Of a stretch of DNA of 64,000 nt, positions 36,316-44,876 are shown piece by piece. The DNA comes from Streptomyces exfoliatus (GTDB lineage Bacteria; Actinomycetota; Actinomycetes; Streptomycetales; Streptomycetaceae): NCBI RefSeq assembly GCF_000725545.1, contig NZ_JNZP01000001.1:248001-312000 (forward strand), read 5' to 3'. A program made the position numbers and the translations under genes. Every line of letters starts with the position of its first letter. Position 1 is the first letter of the stretch. A model generated the notes under the pieces. That model was not told the DNA's origin. It was given only the letters and a program-made list of their open reading frames with translations, and searched no databases.

Positions 36316-37875
36316 ATGCCGAGCAGTGGCCGTCATGTCACCATGCTCACCGAAGGCACCTACCCGCACGTCCACGGCGGCGTCAGCACCTGGTGCGACC
36401 AGCTCGTCCGCGGCATGCCCGAGGTCGACTTCGAGATCCTCGCCCTCACCGGCAGCGGCCGCGAACCCGTCACCTGGGAGCTGCCGGACAACGTCACCCG
36501 GCACACCGCGTACCCCCTCTGGGGACCCCCGCAGGGGCCGGCCGCGCCCGGCCTGTTCGGCGGAGCGCGCCGGCCCCTGCGGGGGCGCGACCGACGCCGC
36601 TTCCTCGACACGTACGAACGGCTCCTGCTCTCCCTCCTCGACCCCGAGGCCGGGTACGACTTCGGCACCAGCCTCTACGAGCTGGCCGAACTCGCCCGGC
36701 AGGGACGGCTGACGACCGCCCTGCGCTCCGAGACGGCCCTGCGGTCCCTGATGTGGATCTGGACCATGCCGCACCTGCCGACGACCGCCGCCCGGCCCAC
36801 CGTCCACGACGCGCTCACCGCCACCGACCTCCTGGAACACGCCCTGCGCCCGCTCGCCGCCCGGATATCCGCCGACGGCGTCGCGCACGCCGTCTCCAGC
36901 GGCCTCGCCACGCTGCCCGCGCTCGCCGCCCAGCACTTCGAAGGAGTGCCCTTCCTGCTCACCGAACACGGCATCTACCTCCGCGAGCGCTACCTCGGCT
37001 ACCGCACCGAGGCGCAACGCTGGCCCGTCAAGGCCCTCATGCTCGGCTTCTACCGCGAGCTCAACACCCTCGGCTACCGCAAGGCCGACCTCATCACCCC
37101 CTGCAACCAGTACAACCGGCGCTGGGAGGAGCGCGGCGGCGCCCCCGCCGACCGCATCCGCACCGTCTACAACGGCGTCGACCCGGCCCTCTTCCCGGAG
37201 GCGGGACCCGAACCGGAGACGCCCACCCTCAGCTGGTGCGGGCGGATCGACCCCATCAAGGACCTGGAGACCCTGATCAGGGCGTACGCGATCTGTCGTG
37301 CCGAACTGCCCGCGCTGCGGCTGCGGCTCTTCGGCCCTGTCCCGGCCGGGAACGAGGACTACCTGACCCGCCTGGAGAAGCTCGCCGCCGAACTCGGCGT
37401 CACCGACGGCGTCCGCTTCGAGGGCCGGGTCTCCGAGGTGCCGCGCGCCTACGGGGCGGGCAGCGTCGTCATGCTCTCCTCCATCAGCGAGGGCTTCCCC
37501 TTCTCCCTCATCGAGGCCATGTCCTGCGGCCGGGCCACCGTCTCCACGGACGTCGGAGGGGTACGGGAGGCCGTCGGCGACACCGGGATCGTCGTCCCGC
37601 CCCGCGAACCGGCCGTCATGGCCGCCGCCGTCACCGAACTCCTCAGGAACGATGCCCGTCGCGCCGAACTCGGCCGCCTCGCCCGGCAGCGGGTCATCGA
37701 CCGGTTCACCCTGAACCGCTCCGTGGACGGCTTCCGCCAGATCTACCGCGAACTCGCGGGCGCCCGCCGACCCCGCCCGGCACCGGCCGTCACCCGCGAG
37801 CCCCTCCGCCTGAGCATCCCGGCCCCGCGCCGCAGCGCTCCCACGGCCCTCGTCCCGGGAGGCACCCCGGCATGA
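36316..37875 (+). CDS. pelF: GT4 glycosyltransferase, PelF-like
   Basis: 519 residues from the ATG at 36316, behind GGGGGGAA. It begins HVTMLTEGTYPHVHGGVSTW, the conserved N-terminus of PelF proteins, which bind a UDP-sugar and polymerise the Pel polysaccharide. GT4 features: TLSWCGRIDPIKDLETLIRA, RFEGRVSEVPRAYGAGSVVM and the donor-binding E-x7-E in SISEGFPFSLIEAMSCGRA. Length fits PelF (~500). No signal peptide; acts on the cytoplasmic face. It lies 26 bp after the deacetylase, and its stop overlaps the next start (ATGA). The final ~30 residues are Arg/Pro-rich. Confidence 0.88.
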   Translation: MPSSGRHVTMLTEGTYPHVHGGVSTWCDQLVRGMPEVDFEILALTGSGREPVTWELPDNVTRHTAYPLWGPPQGPAAPGLFGGARRPLRGRDRRRFLDTYERLLLSLLDPEAGYDFGTSLYELAELARQGRLTTALRSETALRSLMWIWTMPHLPTTAARPTVHDALTATDLLEHALRPLAARISADGVAHAVSSGLATLPALAAQHFEGVPFLLTEHGIYLRERYLGYRTEAQRWPVKALMLGFYRELNTLGYRKADLITPCNQYNRRWEERGGAPADRIRTVYNGVDPALFPEAGPEPETPTLSWCGRIDPIKDLETLIRAYAICRAELPALRLRLFGPVPAGNEDYLTRLEKLAAELGVTDGVRFEGRVSEVPRAYGAGSVVMLSSISEGFPFSLIEAMSCGRATVSTDVGGVREAVGDTGIVVPPREPAVMAAAVTELLRNDARRAELGRLARQRVIDRFTLNRSVDGFRQIYRELAGARRPRPAPAVTREPLRLSIPAPRRSAPTALVPGGTPA

Positions 37876-39323
37876 GCGGCTCCCTCTGGCTGAAACCCCC
37901 GGGAACGGAAACCCCCCTCCCCGTGATCCCCCGCCCCCGCCGGGAGGGCACCGTCACGCCGGCCGTCCCCGGCACCCCGCCCCCCACGGACGACGGCCTC
38001 GCCGCCGACCCGCTCGACGCACTCGTCGAGCGGCTCGACCCGTTCGTCGCCGTCGCCGTGCACCCGGACGAGATAGCCGCCCTCCTCGAATCCGACGGCA
38101 TGACCGACGACCACATCCGGCTCACCTACGGCCGCGCCGACTCCTTCGCCCTCGCCGAGGACCTCTACGCGCGCGTGGAGCGGCGCCACCCCGCACCGGA
38201 GGCACCCCGGGGCGGCGCCTGGCACACCGGGCTCGCCGGCTGCCTCCTGCGCGGCCTCGTCTTCGCGCTGCCCGGCCTCGCGTACGTCCTCGCCGCGCCG
38301 TTCCTCGCCGCCGAGCAGGGCCGGTTCGGACTCCCCGGCGGAACCGTTCCGCTCCTCGGCGGCGCCATCACCGGCTGGGTCTGGAACCAGACCCTGTCCC
38401 ACCGCGCGTACACCTGGCTCGGCCTCGGCGACCGGCCCGCCGCCGCCCGCGCCCTGCTCACCGGCGCCCCGGCGGGCGCCCTCGCCGGCACCGCCGTCGC
38501 CTTCGCGACCGCCGCGCCCGGCGAGACCCCGGCGGCCCTCTTCGCCGCCGGGCAGTCGCTCTACCTCGCCGCCGCGACCGTGCTCCTGGTCCTCGGTCGC
38601 GAACGCGCCCTGCTCTGCGCCCTCCTGCCGCTCGCCGGAGCCGTACCCGCCTTCCGCTGGGACCTGCCCGACCTCCTGCGCGCCGCACTCCTCCTCACCT
38701 CGCTCACCGCAGGCGTCGCCTTCGCCGCCCTCGTCCTGCGGCCCGGCGTACGGCGCGGTACGGCGGGCCGCGGCGGGCCCCCGCGCGCCGCCTCCCTCCC
38801 GTACGGCCTGTTCGGCCTCGGCAGCGGCCTCCTCGTCCTCCACGCGGGCGTCGGCGACACCCTGGTCAGCGGGGCGGGGGCGGTCATCGCGCTCACCCTC
38901 TCCATGGGGCCCGCCGAGTGGCTGCTGCACCGCTTCCGGGGCGAGAGCCTGACCCGGCTGCGGACGCTCGCCACCGCCCGCGAGTTCCGCCGCGCGGTCA
39001 CCGGAACGCTCGTGCTCTGCCTGGGCGGCTACCTCACCGTCCTCTTCGCCCTCACTCTCGCCGCGACCCTGGCCTGGCCGGGCGCGCCCTGGCCGACACC
39101 GGCACGCCTCATCACCCTGCTCCTCCTCGGGACGGTGCTCTGGCTGGGCCTGCTGCTCCAGGCCTTCGGCGCGGTGCTGAGCGCGGCGGCCGTGTGCCTG
39201 CTCGCGGCCGCGGCGCAGACCGTGGAACCCGCGGCGGGCTCGGTGGCGGCCGGGGGAGCGGCGGCGGTGCTCACCCTCCTCGCCTGTGTTCTGCTGGTAC
39301 GACCGACCGCCCACCGCCCCTAG
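37872..39323 (+). CDS. Polytopic membrane protein in the position of PelG
   Basis: 483 residues from the ATG at 37872, overlapping the stop of the glycosyltransferase gene by 4 bp. Residues 1-115 are cytoplasmic (VERLDPFVAVAVHPDEIAAL, LLESDGMTDDHIRLTYGRAD) and then 11-12 hydrophobic helices follow from LRGLVFALPGLAYVLAAPFL to AAGGAAAVLTLLACVLLV. PelG is a 12-helix membrane partner of PelF of similar size, so this protein could be the exporter or synthase membrane subunit, although no PelG sequence signature was recognised. The N-terminal segment may carry regulatory or PelF-contacting function (inference). Confidence 0.75.
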   Translation: MSGSLWLKPPGTETPLPVIPRPRREGTVTPAVPGTPPPTDDGLAADPLDALVERLDPFVAVAVHPDEIAALLESDGMTDDHIRLTYGRADSFALAEDLYARVERRHPAPEAPRGGAWHTGLAGCLLRGLVFALPGLAYVLAAPFLAAEQGRFGLPGGTVPLLGGAITGWVWNQTLSHRAYTWLGLGDRPAAARALLTGAPAGALAGTAVAFATAAPGETPAALFAAGQSLYLAAATVLLVLGRERALLCALLPLAGAVPAFRWDLPDLLRAALLLTSLTAGVAFAALVLRPGVRRGTAGRGGPPRAASLPYGLFGLGSGLLVLHAGVGDTLVSGAGAVIALTLSMGPAEWLLHRFRGESLTRLRTLATAREFRRAVTGTLVLCLGGYLTVLFALTLAATLAWPGAPWPTPARLITLLLLGTVLWLGLLLQAFGAVLSAAAVCLLAAAAQTVEPAAGSVAAGGAAAVLTLLACVLLVRPTAHRP

Positions 39324-39336
39324 AGGAACCGGGACC

Positions 39337-39954
39337 TTGAATCGTCTCCTCCTGGTGCCGTTCTACGAGCACCCGGCCGACCGCCCCGAGGCCTGGTCGG
39401 CCCTCGTCGACGCGGCGCCGTCGTTGTACGGCGTCGTCGTCAACCCGGCGAGCGGCGCGGGCGACGCTCCCGACCCGGCGTTCGCGGCGGCGGCCGGGCG
39501 ACTGAGGGCGGCCGGTGTACGGCTCCTCGGGTACGCGGACACCGCCTACGGGCGCCGCCCGCACGCCGAGGTCGTCACCGACCTCGTCCGGCACCGCGAC
39601 TGGTACGGCACCGACGGCGCCTTCCTCGACCAGGTGGCGACCGCGCCCGACGCCCTCGCCCACTACCGGCGGCTCGCGGTCGCGGCCAGGTCCGCCGGCG
39701 CCGCGACCCTCGTCCTCAACCACGGCGCGCACCCCGACCCCGGCTACGAGGAACTCGCCGACCTCCTCGTCACCTTCGAGGGCCCCTGGGACACGTACCG
39801 GACGCTCGACCTGCCGGTCGCCGCCCACTACTGCCACCTCGTCTACGCGGCCCCGCCCGGGATCCGCCCCGCGACCCCCGTCCACTGCGCCGTCCCCGGC
39901 ACCGGGGCGCACCCCTGGGGCACCCTTCCGCATCTCCTGGAGCCCGCCCGATGA
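39337..39954 (+). CDS. Spherulation-specific family 4 / GH135-like protein
   Basis: 205 residues from a TTG at 39337, with GAGGAA about 8 nt upstream; an ATG 51 bp earlier lies inside the previous gene. It begins LNRLLLVPFYEHPADRPEAW, then SLYGVVVNPASGAGDAPDPA, VRLLGYADTAYGRRP and WYGTDGAFLDQVA, the (beta/alpha)8 features of spherulin-4 proteins including fungal Sph3 (GH135), a hydrolase of GalNAc-containing galactosaminogalactan. No signal peptide is visible, so it may be cytoplasmic or exported otherwise. The next gene overlaps by 4 bp. The specific substrate is inferred. Confidence 0.85.
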   Translation: MNRLLLVPFYEHPADRPEAWSALVDAAPSLYGVVVNPASGAGDAPDPAFAAAAGRLRAAGVRLLGYADTAYGRRPHAEVVTDLVRHRDWYGTDGAFLDQVATAPDALAHYRRLAVAARSAGAATLVLNHGAHPDPGYEELADLLVTFEGPWDTYRTLDLPVAAHYCHLVYAAPPGIRPATPVHCAVPGTGAHPWGTLPHLLEPAR

Positions 39955-40739
39955 GACGCCTCCTGCCCCTGCTCGCGGGCCTGCTGCTGCTCGCCACGGC
40001 CTGCACGGCGGGCCCAGGACCGGACCCGAAGCCGGCGGAGGAGCGGTGGCGGCCGGCGCCGGGCCTCGCCTGGCAGTGGCAGCTCAGCGGCCGGCTCGAC
40101 CCGACCGTCGACGTCCCCGTGTACGACATCGACGGCTTCGACCACCCGGCGTCGACGGTCACGGACCTGCACCGCAGGGGCCGGAAGGTCATCTGCTACC
40201 TCTCCACCGGCGCCTGGGAGGACTTCCGCCCGGACGCCGACCGCTTCCCGAAGTCCGTCCTCGGCAAGGGCAACGGCTGGGAGGGCGAGCGCTGGCTCGA
40301 CATCCGCCGCACCGACGTCCTCGAACCCCTCATGGCCGAACGCCTCGACATGTGCCGCGCCAAGGGCTTCGACGCCGTCGAACCCGACAACATGGACGGC
40401 TATCGCAACCGCACCGGCTTCCCCCTGACCGCCGCCGACCAGCTCCGCTACAACCGTCTGATCGCCCGCCTGGCGCACGAGCGGGGCCTGGCGGTGGGCC
40501 TCAAGAACGACCTGGACCAGATCCCGGAGCTGCTCGCGGACTTCGACTTCGCGGTCAACGAACAGTGCGCCGAGTACGACGAGTGCGACCGGCTCGTCCC
40601 GTTCGTCGCGGCGGGCAAGGCGGTCTTCCACGTCGAGTACGAGCTGGATACCGCCGAGTTCTGTCCGCAGGCCAGGAAACTGGGCCTCAGCTCCATGCTG
40701 AAGCGGTACGAGCTCGGGGTCTGGCGCCGGCCCTGCTGA
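39951..40739 (+). CDS. GH114 endo-alpha-1,4-polygalactosaminidase-like lipoprotein
   Basis: 262 residues. Signal peptide with lipobox LLATAC (Cys at residue 19), so membrane-anchored outside the cell. The GH114 barrel contains WQWQLSGRLD, VPVYDIDGFDHPAS, KVICYLSTGAWEDFRPDADR, the conserved FDAVEPDNMDGYRNRTGFPL (acidic catalytic candidates) and GLAVGLKNDLDQIPELL. GH114 enzymes cut alpha-1,4-galactosamine polymers (fungal Ega3, bacterial relatives). Start overlaps the preceding stop (ATGA), and it ends 12 bp before the convergent cobS. Last gene of the polysaccharide unit. Confidence 0.88.
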   Translation: MRRLLPLLAGLLLLATACTAGPGPDPKPAEERWRPAPGLAWQWQLSGRLDPTVDVPVYDIDGFDHPASTVTDLHRRGRKVICYLSTGAWEDFRPDADRFPKSVLGKGNGWEGERWLDIRRTDVLEPLMAERLDMCRAKGFDAVEPDNMDGYRNRTGFPLTAADQLRYNRLIARLAHERGLAVGLKNDLDQIPELLADFDFAVNEQCAEYDECDRLVPFVAAGKAVFHVEYELDTAEFCPQARKLGLSSMLKRYELGVWRRPC

Positions 40740-40751
40740 CGCGCCGGAGGG

Positions 40752-41516
40752 TCACCCCAGGGTCAGGGCGACGAGCGCGACCGTCGCCGCCGTCTCCTCC
40801 ACCGCGCCGAACACGTCCCCCGTCACCCCGCCGAACCGCCGTACGCACCGCCGGAGCAGCAGCGCCGCGACGGCAAGGGCCGCGCCGGCCGCCAGGACGT
40901 TGCGCACCGCGTCGTACGGGGAGAACAGCAGGCCCGTCGCCGCGCACGCCACCAGGACGAGCGCGGTCGTGAGGGTCGCGGACCGGACCGGGACCGTGGC
41001 CGCGACGATCGCGCCGAGGCCTTCCGGGCGGGCGGCGGGGACGCCGTGGCGGGAGGCGTGGGTGAGGGCGAGGCGGGCGACGGTGGCGGCGAGGACGGCA
41101 CCGGCCGTGCCGTGCGCCCAGCTCTCCCCGTACAGCTCGAAGAGTGCGGCGACCTGGGCGAGCAGGACGAGGAGCAGCACGATGACGCCGAAGGGGCCCA
41201 CGTCCGACTGCTTCATGATGCGCAGCGCGTCCTCGGCGGGCTTGGCGCTGCCGAGGCCGTCGGCGGTGTCCGCGAGGCCGTCCAGGTGGAGGCCTCGGGT
41301 GAGGGCGGCGGGTGCGGCGGTGGTGACGACGGCGGCGAGCAGCGGCCCCGAGCCGAGTGCCAGGAACGCGCCGCCGAGCCCGGCGGCGCAGAGCCCGACG
41401 GTCAGACCGGCCAGCGGGGCGCAGAGCATGCCGGCGCGCGCCGCGTCCCGGTCCCAGCGGGTGATGCGGGCGGGGAACACGGTGAGGGTGCCGAAGGCGA
41501 AACGCAGGCCGTCCAT
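40752..41516 (-). CDS. cobS: Adenosylcobinamide-GDP ribazoletransferase
   Basis: 254 residues from the ATG at 41516 (MDGLRFAFGTLTVFPARITR). Multiple membrane helices and the CobS core LTRGLHLDGLADTADGLGSA (conserved DGLAD-TxDG) with later MKQSDVGPFGVIVLLLVLLA. It joins adenosylcobinamide-GDP to alpha-ribazole in the last stage of B12 assembly, in the membrane. cobT and cobU lie 3-6 kb away on the same strand, separated by unrelated membrane genes. Confidence 0.95.
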   Translation of the reverse strand: MDGLRFAFGTLTVFPARITRWDRDAARAGMLCAPLAGLTVGLCAAGLGGAFLALGSGPLLAAVVTTAAPAALTRGLHLDGLADTADGLGSAKPAEDALRIMKQSDVGPFGVIVLLLVLLAQVAALFELYGESWAHGTAGAVLAATVARLALTHASRHGVPAARPEGLGAIVAATVPVRSATLTTALVLVACAATGLLFSPYDAVRNVLAAGAALAVAALLLRRCVRRFGGVTGDVFGAVEETAATVALVALTLG

Positions 41517-41592
41517 CCGGGCAGGGTAATGGCCGCTCCGGGACGGTAGATTGCGCATACCGCGCATTCCACGCACTTCGGAACGGGGTGGC

Positions 41593-42357
41593 ATGGGTCA
41601 CTGGTTCTCCCGCAACATCGTCGAACCGGGGAAGCTCCCGTTGCTTCTCGCGCTGACCTCGTTCGTCGTGACGTTCCTGGTCACACGGACCGTCACCCGG
41701 ATGATCCGAGCGGGGAAGGGACCCTTCCGGAACGTCTCCTCCGGCAGTGTCCATATCCATCACGTCGTGCCGGGGGTCGTCCTCGCCGTCCTCGGCGGCT
41801 TCGGTGCGGTGGGCAGCGGCCGGCACGGGCTCGGCGCGGCCGTGTTCGCCGTGGTCTTCGGGGTCGGCGCGGGGCTCGTCCTGGACGAGTTCGCGCTGAT
41901 CCTGCACCTCGACGACGTGTACTGGAGCGACGAGGGCCGCAAGAGCGTCGAGGTGGTCGTCCTGACGGCGGCCCTGGTGGGGCTCGCGCTGAGCGGTTTC
42001 TCACCGCTCGGCGTCGATGACATGACCGCCGACGAGCGCCAGGACCGGACCACCTTCCTCCTGACCCTGGCGGTGAACTTCCTCTTCATCCTGATCGCCC
42101 TGGTGAAGGGGAAGTTCCGGATGGCCGTCCTCGGGGTCCTCGTCCCGTTCGTGGCGCTCGTCGGCGCCGTCCGGCTCGCCCGCCCCGGCTCCTGGTGGTC
42201 ACGGCGGTTCTACGGGCGCCGCCACCGGGCACGGGCCCGTTCCCGGATCCGTACGTACCGCCACGACAAGCGCTGGACCAAGATCCGGCGCCGCTCTCAG
42301 GACTTGATCGGCGGCTTCCAGGAGCGGGTTCCGGGCCGGGGTTCCACTCCCTCCTGA
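41593..42357 (+). CDS. Conserved integral membrane protein
   Basis: 254 residues from the ATG at 41593. At least five hydrophobic segments: ~16-36, 55-75, 78-98, 117-135 and 152-195. A conserved SVHIHHVVPGVVLAV, with three His before the second helix, and LDEFALILHLDDVYW between helices are striking. The C-terminus is very basic (FYGRRHRARARSRIRTYRHD). No named family is recognised; similar proteins are widespread in actinobacteria. Divergent from cobS (76 bp). Its last 61 bp overlap the convergent rhomboid-like gene. Confidence 0.8.
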   Translation: MGHWFSRNIVEPGKLPLLLALTSFVVTFLVTRTVTRMIRAGKGPFRNVSSGSVHIHHVVPGVVLAVLGGFGAVGSGRHGLGAAVFAVVFGVGAGLVLDEFALILHLDDVYWSDEGRKSVEVVVLTAALVGLALSGFSPLGVDDMTADERQDRTTFLLTLAVNFLFILIALVKGKFRMAVLGVLVPFVALVGAVRLARPGSWWSRRFYGRRHRARARSRIRTYRHDKRWTKIRRRSQDLIGGFQERVPGRGSTPS

Positions 42358-43013
42358 CCTCGCTTGCGCTCGCGCCAGCTCTCGACCGCGATCAGGACGA
42401 GGACACCGGCGATGGCGGCGAGATGCTCCTTGCCCGCCAGGTTCGGCTTGACGACCACCTCGACGACCATGGCCACGACGACCGCCGCCCCGGTCCAGCA
42501 GGCCCGGTAGCGCCAACAGACGTAGACGGCGAGGCCCACCACGGCCGCCGAGGGACCGGTGTCGACCACCTGCGCGTCGGCGGCGGGCAGGCCGAGCGGG
42601 GTGCCCGGCCCGAGGGCGATGCCGACGCGGGCGTACAGCGTCCCGCAGAGGGTGGCCAGATAGGCCACGGCGAGCGTCCGTCCCCGCCCGAGACAGATCT
42701 CGGCGATCCCGAACACCAGCAGGACCTGGGCCAGGGCGCCCCACACGGGCAGGTCGAGCGCGGGGACGAAGAGCGAGAGCGGGGTCCGCAGCAGCGCCAG
42801 CCACAGCGGCTCCTCGGCCCGTACGGAGCCGATGTCCTGGACCGGCTGATAGCCCCAATCCTGGTTCTGGACGACCTGGAAGAGGGCGGTCAGGCAGACG
42901 GCGGCCAGGGTCATCGGGACCGCGCGCCACCTCCGCGTCACGAGCGCCGTCCTGACGGTGGCGAACAGCGGCCCCCACTCCCGGTGGGCGAACCCGCCCA
43001 GGGCCCCGCTCAA
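42297..43013 (-). CDS. Membrane protein, rhomboid-like fold
   Basis: 238 residues from the TTG at 43013, whose second and third bases begin the TGA stop of the upstream lipid-synthase gene; GGAGAG stands 6 nt before it, so translation is probably coupled. About six helices (VPMTLAAVCLTALFQVV through LAAIAGVLVLIAVESW). No Ser-His protease signature was seen. Homologues are annotated as rhomboid-like integral membrane proteins. Pairing with the DUF2156 protein suggests a role in membrane lipid modification (inference). A GTG at 43046 is an alternative start. Confidence 0.7.
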   Translation of the reverse strand: MSGALGGFAHREWGPLFATVRTALVTRRWRAVPMTLAAVCLTALFQVVQNQDWGYQPVQDIGSVRAEEPLWLALLRTPLSLFVPALDLPVWGALAQVLLVFGIAEICLGRGRTLAVAYLATLCGTLYARVGIALGPGTPLGLPAADAQVVDTGPSAAVVGLAVYVCWRYRACWTGAAVVVAMVVEVVVKPNLAGKEHLAAIAGVLVLIAVESWRERKRGQEGVEPRPGTRSWKPPIKS

Positions 43014-44773
43014 CGGCCGCTCTCCAGATGCCTGCGGTGCACCCACTTCGGCAACCCCGGGGCCTCCAGGAACCCTTCGGCCCGCCCGGCGGCGAGGCCG
43101 ATGCGCAGCAGGTCCGCACTCTTCTCGAAGAGCATGAATCGGGGCTCCCAGATCGGTCGGTACTTGGCGTTGGCGCGGTACAGCGACTCGATCTGCCACC
43201 AGCGGGAGAAGAAGCTGAGCAGCGAACGCCACATGCGCAGCACGGGCCCCGCCCCGAGCTTCGAGCCACGTTCGAAGACGGAGCGGAACATCGCGAAGTT
43301 CAGTGAGACCTGAGTGATCCCGATCTCCTCGGCCCGCTGGAGGAGTTCGATGACCATGAACTCCATCAGGCCGTTCTCGGAGTCACGGTCACGGCGCATC
43401 AGGTCGAGCGAGAGCCCCTTGGGCCCCCAGGGGACGAAGGACAGCACGGCACGCAGTTCGCCCTGCCCGTCGGTGCACTCCAGCATCACGCAGCGCCCGT
43501 CCCGCGGATCGCCGAGCCGCCCGAGCGCCATCGAGAAGCCGCGCTCGGTGGCCCCGTCCCGCCAGTCGTCGGCCTTGCCGAGCAGCTCGGCCATCTCCTC
43601 GGCCGGAATGTCCTCGTGGCGCCGGATGCGGACCTCGTACCCCGCCCGCTTGACCCGGTTGAACGCCTGCCGGACCGTCCGCATCGCCCGCCCGTCGAGA
43701 GTGAACTCGGCGGTCTCCACGATCGCCTCGTCACCCAGCTCAAGGGCGTCGAGGCCGTGGCGGGCGTAGATGGTGCCGGCCTCCTCGCTCGCCCCCATCA
43801 CGGCCGGGATCCAGCCGTGCTCGCGCGCCTCCGCCAGCCAGGGTTCGATGGCGCCCGGCCAGGCCTCGGGGTCGCCGATCGGGTCGCCCGAGGCGAGCGA
43901 CACCCCGCCGACGACCCGGTAGGCGATGGCGGCCTTCTCGCTCGGCGACCACACGACGCTCTTCTCGCGGCGCAGCGCGAAGTAGCCGAGCGAGTCGCGG
44001 TCCCCGTGCTTGTCGAGCAGGATCCGCAGCCGCTCCTCGTCCTCCTCGGTCAGGGGGTCGACCGCCCGGCGGGACCGGAACGCGGCGAAGAGCACCGCGA
44101 ACAGCAGCAGCGTGGACAGGACGTTGATGGTGACGTCGACCCAGCCGGGGGTGGCGATGCCGGCGAACCGGGAGTCGTCGGCGGCCAGCGTGACCAGCCG
44201 CATCACGCCGTACCGCCACCGCTCCAGGAAGGTGGAGGGCCCGGTGGAGGTGTTGGTGACGGTGACCAGGACGGCCGCGAGCAGCGAGGTGACGAGCAGT
44301 CCGCCGACCGCCACGGCCGCCGCGAGCAGCGGGTTGGAGCGGTCGCCCTTGGCGTAGAACTCCTTGCGGCCGAGCAGCAGCGCGAGGACGAAGGCGGCCG
44401 TCAGGACCAGCGAGATCCAGTTCTGGGCGTGCCGGTGGACCTCGGGGAAGAACATCACCAAGGCGAAGAGCAGCAGGAAGAGCCCGCCGAGCACCAGGTT
44501 GAGGATCCACGCGGCCCGCTTGCGGCGCCGCATGGTGATCGCCAGGAACAGGGTGAAGACCCCGGAGGCGAAGCCGGCCGTGAGCATGTACGGGGTGAAG
44601 TAGTTGTCCTCGTTGTGCCGGCGCAGGTCCTGTCCGAGGGAGACCCAGACGGCACTCAGGAAGTTGATGAACGTGACGACGCGCAGGTACCAGACGGCGA
44701 ACGCGGCGCTGCGCCGCGAACGGGTCGTGGTGCCCCGGGGTGCTGCTTCGGCAGACAAGCGGACTTCTCCCAT
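43010..44773 (-). CDS. Phosphatidylglycerol lysyltransferase-like protein (DUF2156)
   Basis: 587 residues. Residues ~25-250 carry about seven helices (FAVWYLRVVTFINFLSAVWV, ASGVFTLFLAITM, AAWILNLVLGGLFLLLFALV and others). The C-terminal ~310 residues are a double GNAT-like DUF2156 domain as in MprF/LysX (DSLGYFALRREKSVVWSPSE, KAAIAYRVVGGVSLASGDPI, RAVLSFVPWGPKGLSLDLMR). It should transfer an amino acid from tRNA to phosphatidylglycerol, altering surface charge. The ATG has no Shine-Dalgarno, but a TTG at 44758 has GGAGAAG 5 nt ahead and may be the real start. Confidence 0.88.
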   Translation of the reverse strand: MGEVRLSAEAAPRGTTTRSRRSAAFAVWYLRVVTFINFLSAVWVSLGQDLRRHNEDNYFTPYMLTAGFASGVFTLFLAITMRRRKRAAWILNLVLGGLFLLLFALVMFFPEVHRHAQNWISLVLTAAFVLALLLGRKEFYAKGDRSNPLLAAAVAVGGLLVTSLLAAVLVTVTNTSTGPSTFLERWRYGVMRLVTLAADDSRFAGIATPGWVDVTINVLSTLLLFAVLFAAFRSRRAVDPLTEEDEERLRILLDKHGDRDSLGYFALRREKSVVWSPSEKAAIAYRVVGGVSLASGDPIGDPEAWPGAIEPWLAEAREHGWIPAVMGASEEAGTIYARHGLDALELGDEAIVETAEFTLDGRAMRTVRQAFNRVKRAGYEVRIRRHEDIPAEEMAELLGKADDWRDGATERGFSMALGRLGDPRDGRCVMLECTDGQGELRAVLSFVPWGPKGLSLDLMRRDRDSENGLMEFMVIELLQRAEEIGITQVSLNFAMFRSVFERGSKLGAGPVLRMWRSLLSFFSRWWQIESLYRANAKYRPIWEPRFMLFEKSADLLRIGLAAGRAEGFLEAPGLPKWVHRRHLESGR

Positions 44774-44876
44774 GAAAAGCGATCATATGGGGCAGTGCTT
44801 GCCGTGCGGAGACGCCGGAGACGGCCACGCGCGCGTCGCGCGTGACCGCCTCCGGAGTCGACGAGTCCGTCTTCGC

